Part shown: positions 12,245 to 24,053 of the stretch, piece by piece
Layout of the letters: each line of letters begins with the position of its first letter
Position numbering within the stretch: the first letter of the stretch is position 1
Origin: Phoronis australis
Lineage: Eukaryota; Phoronida; Phoronidae
Direction: 5' to 3'
DNA length: 64,000 bases
Assembly: GCA_002633005.1 (NCBI GenBank)
Contig: NMRA01000355.1
Coordinates: forward strand, 1-64,000
Position numbers and translations under genes: made by a program
The notes under the pieces: generated by a model
Databases searched by the model: none
What the model was told of the DNA's origin: nothing
What the model saw: the letters and a program-made list of their open reading frames with translations, nothing else

Positions 12245-13234
12245 ATAGAGCTTTAGCTAGAGCAGCCCGTGAAAGTGACCAAAGGGGTCGTTGGTGAAAA
12301 TATTGTCAGAGCTTATATGAAATCGATGGGGATGTAGGAAGATTTAGGATGTCGACTGGGGATGGAGACGGTATAAACTATTGTCCATATCGGGGAGAAA
12401 CAGGTTAGTGAGGGATAGATTGGGAACGGAAACCAAGGGGAGGCTGCCTGCGCTTACATTTGTTCGCCCTCTAAACCCTCCCACGCATATGGTTTATAAA
12501 CATTGATAGTAAGGCCACGTATTACAGAGGTTTGGAGTGACAACGGAGGTTGCCTCCCTAGAGAAAACACTATGATTTACATGTTCGTAATCCACAGGGT
12601 AAACAGCTTAATAAATCAATGTTATGATATTGATCAGAAGGTGGGATGACAACGTTGAAGCGTGATCTGACTCCAAGTGAGTTGCCACTTAATGTGTTGA
12701 AATAAAAATAACAAAGCCATCGGCTACTCAATGAGGGGGTTTATGTTTTTTGTTGTGGAAATACAGAATAGAGGTGCTTTCAAGAGCATGTGCTGGCGCC
12801 ATTAATTATGCAAAAAGATGCTTAGGAACCCAATTCATCTTGAGGAAATAACCGCGAGCTAGCGGAGACCACGTTTTTGTGTCGACGTGCTACTCTTTTC
12901 AAGACCTGGCTTATGGCTTATATGTTCATTTTTTCATTTGTATGTAGACGCACGCTGAGTTTGTTTCCATCATCGTCGTGCGCGTATGCGTCGTCGTAAT
13001 GGTACTCGTCGTCATCACGGGAAATTCGATTTTTAGTCATAAAGCCGTTGGCATGTCAATTGACGTTGTAACTAATACAATAAACCAGATTTATCTATTG
13101 TAGTTAATGAACACCACATGTTCTATTTACGAGTTAATTGCAATGAAACTAGTTCACCACCCGATTTAGAAAAGATTAATATAGTGGTATACCGTAGTTG
13201 ATGAATCACACATAGAGAGCGTTCCGTGAGCCTA

Positions 13235-13252
13235 GTTTCTCGCGCGAGAAAC
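13235..13252. repeat. 18 bp perfect CG-rich palindrome
   Basis: GTTTCTCGCGCGAGAAAC reads the same on both strands. The TCTCGCG/CGCGAGA core is a known animal promoter element. Whether it acts as one here is unknown; no gene starts nearby. Confidence 0.85.
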
Positions 13253-13345
13253 AAGATCTCGCAAGATCACGCCACTGAAAAGCGAGTGTTTCGGGAGTAT
13301 ACTCGAAAGCTTCATAGCCTGCCCTTGCAAAATGGCGGCCACTAA
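13246..13345 (+). repeat. CGCGAGATCACG repeat, copy 1
   Basis: Contains CTCGCAAGATCACGC, then TGAAAA, and about 65 bases later ATGGCGGCCACT. The same parts in the same order and spacing occur at 14223-14320. It lies directly against an 18 bp palindrome (13235-13252). Confidence 0.55.
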
Positions 13346-14222
13346 GTGTGGAGTGTTGGATTATGGGCCTGACATATGTGTAGATGTTTTGCCGCGAGTG
13401 CAATCTTCGAAACTCAACAACGAATGCATTAAATTCTGGTCACAATTTGGGTAACCGCGACGGCTTTCCTAAAACGGACCATATCAAGTCTGTGATCCAT
13501 GCTTCCAGGATCTCAGTGTGGCCTCAATACTCAATCCCAAGGCCCATTTACCCTCTAGGTTCGTGGTTTTAGGTTTTAGAAATGCGTCGGTTTTACTTAA
13601 GTGTTTCGTACAAAGGCACGTGCACCTCAATTCGAATAACGGACTTAGATTTAGTATAGACTGTGCGCATGTAAAACTTTTCTGATGACGGCACACAAAC
13701 CTTTCACTTCGTTTAGTGACGAGTTGAATTTGGTGTTGTCTGTTTGGATCAAATTTGAATACGAACTCTGAAAACGTTATCATTAGAGTCCGTACTAAGA
13801 CCATTTAAGATTTGGGATTATTACAAAAAAATATGCCAAGAGTGAATTAGCTGAGTACTATTTGTTCTCTTGATCATATGGTTGATCAGCGCTTATGTGT
13901 GATTGACCGACAATTCGCCTTTGATGGTAAGTATTGCATGTGTTGTCGAGTTAATCCTCCTTTCTGTTTTGAGCAACTAGTCATCTACCGATAGGACATT
14001 TGGGGTCACATTCAATCCCTTTAGCAAATGTAAAAAGCGACACCTCATTTGATTAGTACCGGATTACGATAATTCGAACCTTAATAAAACGTAAGAGGAA
14101 ATTCGTTTGAATTGATCCTATGGTAGTGTTTACTATGTTAGTCTGCTTTTGAAGCGGTGTTGGCAAGTACGAGTAGCTTTGCAAAAAAATCTCTCCTGCT
14201 TAACCATAAGTATTCCGTTGAC

Positions 14223-14320
14223 CACGTTTCTTGCGAGATCACGCAAAATCACACGATTGAAATATGGTCGAGACCTTACATGTAGTAACTTATCCTATGA
14301 GCTTAATGGCGGCCACTGAA
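14223..14320 (+). repeat. CGCGAGATCACG repeat, copy 2
   Basis: TTGCGAGATCACGC, then TTGAAA and ATGGCGGCCACTGAAATGG, parallel to copy 1 about 0.98 kb upstream. Confidence 0.55.
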
Positions 14321-14394
14321 ATGGTTAGTCGGTGAGGTTGGAACGTACGTTGTTTTATGGTATTGAATTCAAAGCTATCGTTTTACTCTTGGTA

Positions 14395-14680
14395 GTGTCA
14401 GCTGCAGCTACCAGTGGGACGACTAGCTCTGCTAGTGTTACTGCTTTCACTGGCTATATTGCTGCAACTACAGCAACCGCCACTTCTGCTGCTGATACTG
14501 CTGCAGGCGACTAAAGCTACCGCTATTGCTGCTGCTCCTGTCAGCGCCACTGCTACTGTAAATGTTACAAACATTGGTGTAGCTGCCGCTGCTACTACTA
14601 CCGCTTATTTACACTGCTTCTGTTACTTATACTGCTACTACTACCGCGACTGCTACTGCTGCTACTACTGATTCTGTCGA
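14395..14680 (+). repeat. Imperfect GCT/ACT trinucleotide repeat block
   Basis: Dense GCTGCTGCT, CTACTACTACC and ACTGCTACTG runs over about 285 bases. It is open in two frames as Ala/Thr or Leu-rich products, which is what such a repeat gives by itself. Confidence 0.75.
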
Positions 14681-17005
14681 GGTAGTCCAAGTTCCTACCC
14701 CTACGCGACAGCACGTTTGACCCGTATAAAATAATGGAAAAATAGTTAACGTGATTGTGGATGAAACGTAGTCACATTAAAGTAAAATATTGTGTTTGAT
14801 CAGGGGCAAATAAAACAATTTGAGCAATAGTCATTGTAGTTTCTTGATGTGCCCTGTGCTGGCGGAAACCTGACACGTTTAGATTTTTAATTGTGCCTTG
14901 AGTAGGCCTACGTAATTTCCACAGGCCTTTCCCCAACGGAAAATGCCCTCCTGAATAAGACTGCGTATCACTGTTTTGAAACATCATTAAAACTATTTTG
15001 ATGTCATCATTATTGGAAAAACTAAACGTGTTTGGTGTTAAGTATGCAAATTGTAAGCCGATAAACAGCGCCTCTCTTTCTTTACGTGGCAAAGACGGAT
15101 GATGTCAAACGAGCTTAAGACGACACGTCGTCCATAATAACGCTAAATGTTTTGAGTTGGGCGTAAATCAACGGGTTTTATGCAATTAAAGACATTAAGG
15201 CGGGGAAGATGGCCAATTTTGCTTAATAAACTCGAATTCTCTCTGGGAAATTAACTTATTAGGCTACACTTCAAATAAAATCGGAAGTGCCTCAGTACTT
15301 CACACAATCAAATATAGCTTGGTATTTACACTCTGTCTCGTTAGGCTCAAAATGAGTTGAATAAATTACAATGTTCAACGAAGAATTCCGATTATTAATC
15401 CTTAGCTTCTATGTACATAGCAATTCACCCGGTTGACTAAACATCTGAAACGTGACGTCACCGTTGATTGAAGTCGGATTCAACACCTGAGTCACTCACT
15501 ATCCGCCAGTCATTAAATTCTAACGATGTTAATACATGATTCAAAAACTAGTTATGACGTACATATGTAAACCTACATTGGCGACTATTACCGTATTTGA
15601 ATTAAAGCTTAACACAAATTATAGTTTTTTTCTTGTTTCTGAATGAAGTTCACGGTAAATACGTTTGATCGCTTAAGCTCACATTGAAAGTACCGTCTCC
15701 TAAGCCGGACACTCGCGTTGTCATGGTGATTTCTGTTCTAGAGGAAACGACCTTTCGTTTCAGAACAGGCCGTCACCGTGGCATACACGAGATAACCATA
15801 CACTTCTATAATTGCAGTTTCAGTAATAAATTGAGTCATGGTTCATTCGCAACACAAATGTAATTCAATGGATTTTTATCGACCCTGAGAACCCTATTTT
15901 GTGTCTCGGATACGATGTTGGTTTCGGCATTTCTCGAGTACGTACCAGCTTTTACCGTTTTTGGTGCATGATTTACGTCGTAAGCATGGGAGTAGAAGCG
16001 AAGTGATAACAGATGGCCATACTGTAAATGAAATGCGTGCACTCGTGAATTTACGATCTGGAGAGCATCGTGATACACCGGCTTAGATGTCAAAGTTACT
16101 GAATAGATGGAGGAAAGATGTCGCCCCTGTATTAACGACTCACCCTTTATGTCTTAGAGAAAATACAGGTTAGCTTGTTTTAACTAGCTCAGTGTTGTCG
16201 CCTCTAGGAATTGGGTTAATTCATAGTTCGTAAGGAGAGAAAGACGAGAAACGTCTAACAGTCTGTCTTAATACTCTTGAAGCTCTGGCCGCATATGCAG
16301 TGGCCCTGATAAAATTGCCATTTGACTTCTCAAAATGTATGTCACATACGGTGAACGGAGCTCGAGGTTGTTGACCACACATGTATTCGTCATGGTGTGG
16401 CTCAGTATACTAAATTTTTCCCAAACCAGCCGTATGTACATGTGATTCAATATGCGGTTTGCTATATACAAGAGTAGCATACATTACAAAACCAGCGTAC
16501 TAAAAATAAACAAAGTCTGTTTAAAAGATAGACATTCAAATTGTGTAGTTTTCTGTGTCAATTGTCGATTAGTCTCTGCGCAAAGTTCTTCAAAACATCG
16601 CTTGAGGAACTTAAATTTGTTAGCATTTTCGCTAGTCCTAGCATCATTCAGAGAATACGTACTGTATATGTTTCTAAGCAACCACCGTTGTGTTGGTTCT
16701 CAACAAAAAAATTGCGTTGTTGGCGGCGTAGTCGTCAAAAGCCTCAGTGATGTCGGGTACATCCGTAAGCAGTCTTGGTCATTCTGCCATCGATGTCGGC
16801 CTCCGTTTGTTGGTGCCGTGTATTTTGTAAGTTTCTTCATCGTCAGTTTCAATGTTTTCGGTGATGGTGGGATTAGCAGAGGTCCCCAGCTTCCTAAGAG
16901 TCGTTGTCGGCATTAACGTCAGTGTCGTAAAGTGTAGGCGTTTTCATTGTCGAAATCATTTCGCTTCACATGACTTGGCAGTCTCGTTGTCTTTGATGTT
17001 ATCTC

Positions 17006-17028
17006 CGTGAACACCATTGGTGTTCACG
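17006..17028. repeat. Perfect short palindrome
   Basis: CGTGAACACCA, one T, then its exact complement TGGTGTTCACG. The two 11-base arms have a single-base centre. Confidence 0.9.
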
Positions 17029-17852
17029 AACGAGGGTTGCCTTTGGACTGAAGTGACTTTATTTAAAGTTTAATTTAGTCCTACATTTCTGATCTTGAAA
17101 CCTAAATTTGTACCTCAGTTGCGAAAATGGATCAAAATTTTAAAGTTTCAACATAAATTAAAAATATGAGGGGTGAAATTTAACTTCGGTTATTCCATTT
17201 TACTGCCTGTGACCCTTCGCTAGGGAACTCGTAGTATTGACAACCGTTTTCAGTTATGTCCCCTCAGTGTTTTACTTATCTTTACCTTCAATAAAACTAG
17301 CTGGCTTATCAATTAGTAACCCATAAAATTAATGTCATGCCTCATTTACACCGCGCCTCGACCTTTTTCTGCGGCGTGCAGGGAATTTTTTACAACTGCG
17401 CTTGTCTCCTGGGGAAGTCAACTGTTTCTTAAATGGTATGTCTGTTTATATTGCCTTTCATTTGACTTGAAAATAATTAAATTTACTGTTTGTCGGTTGC
17501 AGTAGATTAGTTTCTCATGACGTGTAAAAAATCAATATCTCAAGAGAATTCCGAGTGTGTGTCGAGTACATACGTCTAACAGTTTCATAGAATGGGAGGC
17601 AGGTGCAAAGATTAGATATTCGTCCTAAAATACATGTCTATTTCGCCTGTAAACAGCTTCACCTTGAGCACGCAAGCATGATGGTCAACGCTCGGCCTTT
17701 CTGTAAGGCAACAAGCACGCCAGTGAACTGGGTACTAGTGCCAATCAAATGCGTCGTTTGAAAAGCATGGAGAGTTTACACGCTCTCGCCAGGTTAGGAG
17801 GCACTGAGCAGTTCTCACAGGGGTTTGCCTCTCAGAACACCGGCACTTCAAT

Positions 17853-18192
17853 GGACTCTTCAATCTGTCAAAAACTGCATGCAAATAAAGAAAAGTTTTG
17901 AGTCATTTTACATAACAAGCCCTACAGATGAGCACAGAACCTTTATTCGCTTTTGACCCTTTCACTCCCAGTGGAAACCAAGACAGACTAAAAAATAAGG
18001 GGAAGATGCAAAATCGGCACTTTTCACCCCAAAACCACCACTTTCTTGCCGATGCTCGACTAAAGCCAACATTAGATTTCGAAAGCAAATTTCCTACCGT
18101 TTTCAAAAATGTGGTCCAAATGTACTGTCAACGAACTACATGTAGTTTCTTTGCAAATCTGGCTTGTTTGAGGGCTACCTGAAATCGCAGCC
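17853..18192 (+). repeat. Dispersed repeat R1, copy 1
   Basis: Shares TCTGTCAAAA, GAGTCATTT, AGATGAGCAC, CTTTATT, CAAAACCACCA, GCCGA/GCCAATGC, TTAGATTTCGAAAGCAAATT and AATGTGGTCCAAA in the same order with 29243-29540. It is non-coding and its family is unknown. Confidence 0.75.
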
Positions 18193-18479
18193 AATTTCTC
18201 ATTTGCTACACAGCAATGTACAATTGCAACTGGGGGCCACCATCTTGAACAAGAGTACAGCTACAGCCGAGAAAGAGGCCTTTTTATACTCAGCATGTTC
18301 ACAAATACAAAAAACCACATTCACTGAGCCTACGTGCTTTCTGACAAAATGTACCCAAGCTTAGCCTACCCAAAATTTTAACATTTTGGGAATGCAAATT
18401 GGCCGCGGCCGCTGTCTAACTGTTCAGTGCTACCTTAACAAAACGGAACTCATCCTGTTCGCCTTCAAATGCGATGTTA

Positions 18480-18577
18480 CTCACGAGTGAAAGCTCGTGA
18501 GACTACGTCAGGCTAAACGAGAACAACACACGGATATTCTCACGCGTGAAACCTCGCGAGATCACGTCAGGCTAACC
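18480..18577 (+). repeat. CGCGAGATCACG repeat, tandem pair
   Basis: Two direct units of about 58 bases: TCACGAGTGAAAGCTCGTGA then CTACGTCAGGCTAA, and TCACGCGTGAAACCTCGCGA then ATCACGTCAGGCTAA. Related to the blocks at 13.2 and 14.2 kb. Confidence 0.65.
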
Positions 18578-18751
18578 AGACAAAGATGCACTTCCTTTAC
18601 ATTCACCAGTTTAGAGTACAGGATGAGATTCGTCAGCCGATAAACATCACTAAAATATCATAATTTCACGCTGTTTGTGTTTTTGTCGCCTTGCTTTGTT
18701 TTTTAATGGGCAGAGTTTCCGCGGAAACTTTACCATGTGACATCAATTGGG

Positions 18752-18955
18752 AGTGGGCTCATAATGCATGTCAGCTGTCACTCTATTTCAGGTGGTGGTG
18801 CAACACAAAAAAAAGAAAATCAAGCTAAATTCATATTAAGTTCAGCTAAGTTTGACAGTACTTGGAGTTGTGTTGATTCACCATTGCTGGACGCTTGAGT
18901 TTCGACTGAACTAACTTGTGTTAAAATCCTTTTTATGATGTTTTTTTTGAAATGT
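18752..18955 (+). repeat. Dispersed repeat R3, copy 1
   Basis: Matches 43112-43311: CATAATGCA, TTTCAGGTGGTGGTG, an A-rich run, TTGGAGTTGTGTTGA, then AACTTGTGTTAAAATCC followed by TTTTATGA. Non-coding repeat of unknown class. Confidence 0.7.
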
Positions 18956-19672
18956 AGGGCCTAGTTAAAACTACATTGAAACGGAAAGTGTAATTAAACA
19001 AAACTTCTCAATTAACAGTTACCCCAGTAGACACGGCTTATGGTAAATAAGGCCCATGGGTCCAATAATATCATTAGTCCTCACTCACAAACACGAGTAA
19101 TCAACCGCGAAACAAGGCGTCGAACTCCGAAATAACGATCCGGGATTTCAGTTCAGAGTAAATACTTGATCGGTCCGTGAACCGAGTTGAGACAGGGGCA
19201 TATTTTTGGTTTTTTCGTCGGGTTTTGGGTGTCTGATGCTGTGTTTGGTGATTGGTATCCCGTGACGTGGTCAGAGAATAAGTATGGTTTTATTCAAATG
19301 GTTCGCGTTTAGGTGCATGAGTCTTAACCCGGACATAACCCGAATCTGATGCGCGTGGGACTAAATGCGTGCTTACAAGATAACAAATATGCAACTGCAA
19401 AATGAACCCTAACTTTTGACTTAGCTAGTTAACTGTCTTCCGACGTTGTCAGCAAATGGACTACGGTAGCTTGAGTCACAACAACGTTGGGTCGTATTAC
19501 ATTTTTATTTATAATAATGCATATCGAATACTTCATCAATGCCATTATATTGTTCACGATTTTAATTTTGTGAACTTGTATTTAATCAATATTCGGCCAA
19601 ACTACACAAGATCTGCATATCTGGATAACGAAGTTATGCCTTTCATTACAGCCCAGCCAACAGCAAACTGAC

Positions 19673-19932
19673 ATGGCAAGCTTTGAAATACCGGAAGGAC
19701 TTGGAGATTTATTAAAAGAATTCACGGTATCCGTCCTACGAGAGCGACCCGATGACATTTACGAGTACTCGGTAAATTATTTCACCCGAGTTCGCGACAC
19801 GCACAAGGCTCAGTCCGTGCCAATGTATATTATTGTGGACGACGATGACGAAGCAGGTGAACCGGAACCCGTACTACTGAAGAAGAAGAATCAGGAAAAC
19901 TATGGGAGAAGGAATTCTGTGTCGGCTGAGAG
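19673..19932 (+). CDS. PRKAR2: PKA type II regulatory subunit, exon 1 (dimerisation/docking domain and autophosphorylation site)
   Basis: First coding exon of the regulatory subunit that holds the cAMP-dependent protein kinase catalytic subunit inactive until cAMP binds. Residues 4-40 (from IPEGLGDLLKEFTVSVLRER to NYFTRV) match the RIIa dimerisation/docking helices that form the dimer and bind A-kinase anchoring proteins. An acidic DDDDE stretch follows at 56-60, then RRNSVSAE at 79-86. This is the inhibitor site; the serine at 82 marks type II, because type I subunits carry Ala or Gly there. The exon ends AG|GTAAGG after two bases of codon 87 (phase 2). The ATG has a purine at -4 but not at -3. 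A TTCATTACAG acceptor-like sequence lies about 22 bases upstream, so a separate 5' untranslated exon is possible. The join to exon 2 restores Arg and continues the family sequence without a gap. Confidence 0.95.
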
Positions 19933-20389
19933 GTAAGGTGTTAGATATTTGCCATTGACGTGGTCACGAGCTAAGGTATTCTGTAAAAGGTTAAGCTCTG
20001 TTAGAGCGCCACCAATAGTGAAGGCTACCGCTGTGAAAGGATGGTGGGTGTTCGAGGCGCAGAATACATACAGTACCGTGAATAATACGCTTACAAGAAA
20101 GTCACGCATTTTTAAAGAGATGCGGGAATTTTCACCGCTCTTCCTTCTGAGCGGCTTTTACCAGGGTCAAAGAGAACGCGGCGCCTTGCTCGATGCGAGC
20201 AAGACCCAATTAAGTGTAATTTGACCAGACCATAAACTGTATTACACATCTCTGACTGTACATAATTACGAATTTTCAAAATGCATCAAACATTAGCTTT
20301 CGTTAAAAACGAACACCACGGCGGTATTCAGCTGGAAAAAGAACAACCAAGTACGGTTTTCGATGAACTAATAATCTGAAAACTACAAC

Positions 20390-20620
20390 CATTGGCATGC
20401 GTGCACCCAGCCTTTAATATGGGGGGCTCGAATCTCTGACAACGTGGACCTTTTGCTAACAAAAAAGTGGGATGACTAAAAAACGGGATACCACCTTCAG
20501 GTCTATGCATGGTGCGTCTGCGACTTTTTGGTGGACTTTTGTTTCGTTTTGTATGGCGTTTTGTTTCTCTTAGGCGGACCTTTTTGCCCACTTCGGCAAA
20601 TGGGGCCCTCGTTCGAGCCA
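20390..20620 (-). repeat. Inverted partial copy of the ~490 bp repeat
   Basis: On the - strand this contains CCCATTTGCCGAAGTGGGCA, GTCCGCCTAAGAGAAACAAA and AAAAGTCCACCAAAAAG, matching the centre of the repeat units at 3.9-4.9 kb. It lies in the PKA RII intron. Confidence 0.65.
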
Positions 20621-21943
20621 TGATTGGGTACGATTGAAGATAAACTACCGCGCGTATTGATATACTCGGTGGATATACAAACGGCGGTCAGAGTTAACAA
20701 TATCACATGGATTTGTTTTTCAATATTCTTTCAATATCGTTTAACCAGATTTTTGACCAGGAAACACTGTACTAAACTTGTGCCCACTTTAAATTTTCCT
20801 TACTGACAAATAGCTAGAATGGTTATATGGTCGGTGCCACCGAAATTGTCCAGAGATTCCAAATCTACAGTTTTGTTTTCACCATATTTGCACTTTTTTA
20901 TATACTTAATGATTTGGGTTCTAATAAAGATTAAACTTTAATGACACGTGAAATGTTTAGTGTACCTGTAATGTGGAAAGTTCAGAAATGGGCTCACAAT
21001 GAACTTAACTAATTATGTTTCGCAGGCGCTCAAAATCTACCACTGTTTTGGTACTTCAAGTTTGAAGCTTAGATAAAAAGTTATCAGCCCGTTCCCTGTA
21101 AGAAAAAACAAGTTTGTAGAAGCATTAAAAATTAAAGAACGAAAACCGATATCAAACATATCGTTCCTTTGGGAAGTGGCCCTTTGTGAAGATAAACACA
21201 AGTTAACCTTTTTAGTCGTTTTGTAATATTTATGATGTACCAAGTTAAAACTACTCTCTAGAGTTGCAGGCTGTAACAGCGCAAATGTCAGAGAAAACCA
21301 AAATTGGGGGTACTAACAACAACCATTGTTAAGACAGTAATGCTAGCTACCAACTTTCCACTTCATTAGCAAAGATCTACATCAATACAAAGGACGTGCT
21401 GAATAGGCATCGTCAAAATTGTCTGGAGCTAAGGCAATCTGAGCAGTGGCCAATGTAAGCGAGAAATTTTCCTCATGAAGTGTTTCACAAAAAAAGAACT
21501 TGTGTAGAATGCATTGATTAAATCTGGTCTTGCTGTCATAAAGACACTTCTTAATAGATAAAGCAGTATTCTTGACGTTTTATCAACACCAAACTGATAC
21601 TTTAAATGTAGCCTTGTGATTTTTGGGTTTTGTTAACACAAGCAGTAACTTACACAGCAAGAAACAATGTTTTGTACAGTAGCTGGTCTACAGAGTAAAA
21701 TGTAGGCCATGCTTCCCCGTTTAGCACACATTTTAGGAGTTTCCAACTTTGCTCAAAACTGTTGAGGGTTACAAAGAACTAGCTTTTTTGAAACCTTAAA
21801 GGGAATGTTGTTGTTAAGTGGATTTAGTGTTGTTTTAGAAAAGCGTGTTTTAGCATGTGATAGCATAGACCGATAAAACTGCATTCGACTCGAATGTGTT
21901 ACTAATGTGAACTCGTCGAACGGAATTGCCACCCAACCATCCA

Positions 21944-21945
<2 letters not shown>

Positions 21946-22020
<75 letters not shown>

Positions 22021-22045
22021 GAACGCACGCACGCACGCACACACA
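21946..22045 (+). repeat. CA microsatellite with CGCA interruptions
   Basis: About 100 bases of CA dinucleotides, changing near the end to ACGCACGC units and one GA interruption. It lies in the PKA RII intron. Confidence 0.95.
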
Positions 22046-23221
22046 GGGAACACATTAAGCCAGTTACGCCATTAAAACGCAAGTAATAACATAATCCGTG
22101 TTGGCGAGTTACCACTCAATCCGATTAAGCTAATCCCGTTCGCCATTGATGTCGAGTTGGCTCGCGGGCGCGTGCCTCACGTGTTGTTCGGATGTCTAAT
22201 TTAATTAATACCCGTATCAGTCAGCAACCACTGACATTTTAGTGATGTAAATGCATTTTTGTTAATTATTCGATAGTGTACAACAGTAAAATGCACAACC
22301 CGTAATCCTAAAGCACTCAACAAATAAACCCTAGGCTAATATGTTGGTATCAAACGGCCCAAAAACTTTTTGAGGTTACTTCAAACAAATGACCTCAGTT
22401 ACAATGGGAGTTAGGAATATTAAAAAATTACAGTAAATTTCTCTTGGGAACGAAACAGACCAAACGTATTTATGTTTTGAGAAAGTGATGTCGGCGTCCG
22501 GGAATTGAATTTAATCAGCCAAATCTGAACTGTGTTCCGTAGAACTAAGACAATCGCAAGAAAAGCTTCATGAAGTATATGTATGATCGCAATATCTGCT
22601 CTAATACATGGCGATATCTCGCGTAGACTCAAAGTATCTTGCGTTTTCACATTTTTAGAGTCCACGGAACGCAAACCTGGACTCCTAAATTAAACATGTG
22701 ACTGAGAAACCCCAGAAATCCTCCTGTGACAAACGAATGACGACCTCATAAATTTTTAGTTGAACGTTTTGTAAACAGATAATCATCCGTAGTCCAAACG
22801 TATTCCCAAAAGATGCTGTTTTAATACGCCACATTTTTCCAACAGTTATGATATTAATGTGTTTATACAATTATAGTTGCTTAATTTGAATGACACTAAT
22901 CTTATTCAATATATTGACTTCCACCGACGTCTCTGTGTTGATTTTAGAACTCAAAAATGTGATTGTGGCTTCCGCCTCACCACTGTCATTGTCGCATTCC
23001 TGTAGTTATGGACAAATACTTCGAGTTTGTATTCAAGTAAAACGGAAAATTAAAAAATCATTTTCGAATTCCATTTAGCTTAGCCCAAATTTGGGAACTA
23101 ACTTACATAGTGTTACGGGTTTAAGCCTTAAGTCAGTTTTTATGAAGCGAGTCTCAGTTTCATAATTCCATAAAATTAACAAATCAATTACTGTATCAAT
23201 CTCTGTTCATGACCTTCCCAG

Positions 23222-24053
23222 GTACAACCCCGAAGAAGATGACGAAGAAGAAGAGCGAACAGTTTACCCTAAGACAGACGAGCAGCGACAGCGTCTTTTG
23301 GAAGCAGTTGGCGGTATTCTACTTTTCCGAAGCCTCGATTCCGATCAGGTTCAAGAGGTGATCGACGCCATGTTCGAAAAAGCAGTTCAGCCAAATGAAA
23401 TTGTCATCAGGCAGGGAGACGATGGGGATAATTTTTATGTTATCGACACCGGAGTTTACAACGTACTGGTAACCATAAACGGAGAAAACAAAAGAGTCCA
23501 TCAATTCGACAATAAGGGAAGTTTTGGAGAACTTGCCCTGATGTATAATATGCCGAGATCGGCTACAATTGAGGCGAGTAGCGCGGGAACGCTTTGGGCT
23601 ATGGACCGTAATTCATTTCGTAGAATTGTAGTCAAGAGTGCCTTCAAGAAACGTAAAATGTACGAGAAAATTTTGGAAACAGTGCCCATGTTAGAATCTC
23701 TGAGTGACTATGAGCGAATGAATCTCGCCGACGCGTTAACACCGAAATTATTTCAAACTGGCGACAAAGTTATTATAGAAGGTGACGATGCAGACGGGAT
23801 GTACTTCATCGAAGACGGAGTCGTACGTGTGACCATCACGAAGAGCGGAAAAGAGATTGAAGTGTCCAAAATGTCCAAAGGACAATATTTTGGAGAGATG
23901 GCACTTGTAGAAAACAAGCCGCGGTCGGCAAGCATTTATGCAGAGAATAAAGTCAAGTGCGCTTTCCTTGATAGAGAAGCGTTTGAGAGATTACTTGGCC
24001 CATGTTTAGATATCATGAAACGTAACATGGAAGGTTATCAGAGGGCATCTTAA
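23222..24053 (+). CDS. PRKAR2: PKA type II regulatory subunit, exon 2 (two cyclic-nucleotide-binding domains)
   Basis: Second and last coding exon, opened by a CTTCCCAG acceptor and closed by TAA at 24051-24053. It completes a 363-residue protein. It begins RYNPEEDDEEEERTVYPKTD, the usual RII linker after the inhibitor site. Domain A covers about residues 119-235 with phosphate-binding cassette FGELALMYNMPRSAT (Glu190, Arg199). Domain B covers about 241-352 with FGEMALVENKPRSAS (Glu312, Arg321). Glu and Arg are the residues that hold the ribose and phosphate of cAMP. Two oddities stand out. The residue after the cassette Arg is Ser in both domains (200 and 322), where PKA normally has Ala. 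The protein also stops at GYQRAS soon after LLGPCLDIMKRN, about 20 residues shorter than vertebrate RII. Both binding domains lie in one exon, unlike the many-exon vertebrate genes. Confidence 0.95.

Larger units (their letters stand above)
10163..17852. other. Intergenic, repeats only
   Basis: Apart from the CGCGAGATCACG blocks, the trinucleotide block and the palindromes listed separately, I see no gene. The longest frames (about 105-154 codons) have no domain, signal peptide or splice context that supports them. Confidence 0.55.
18193..19672. other. Upstream flank of the PKA RII gene
   Basis: Contains the tandem CGCGAGATCACG pair and repeat R3. A TGACGTGG word lies near 19264 and again near 19957, just after exon 1. 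TGACG is the half-site of cAMP response elements, but single half-sites are common by chance. No TATA box or start site can be assigned. Confidence 0.4.
19933..23221 (+). other. Intron of the PKA RII gene
   Basis: A 3289-base phase 2 GT-AG intron between the inhibitor site and the acidic linker. It contains an inverted partial copy of the ~490 bp repeat seen at 3.9-4.9 kb (20390-20620) and a long CA microsatellite (21946-22045). I see no further exon: the protein aligns to the RII family across the junction with nothing missing. Confidence 0.85.

Noticed and set aside
14332-14671. Ala/Thr and Leu-rich open frames with a signal-peptide look
   Set aside because: By-products of a GCT/ACT trinucleotide block; two frames are open together and no splice context exists.
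16452-16916. 154-codon + strand frame
   Set aside because: No domain or repeat in the product, overlapping frames on both strands, and no splice or promoter context.
21850-22053. Val/Cys-rich frame across the CA microsatellite
   Set aside because: Direct translation of the dinucleotide repeat.
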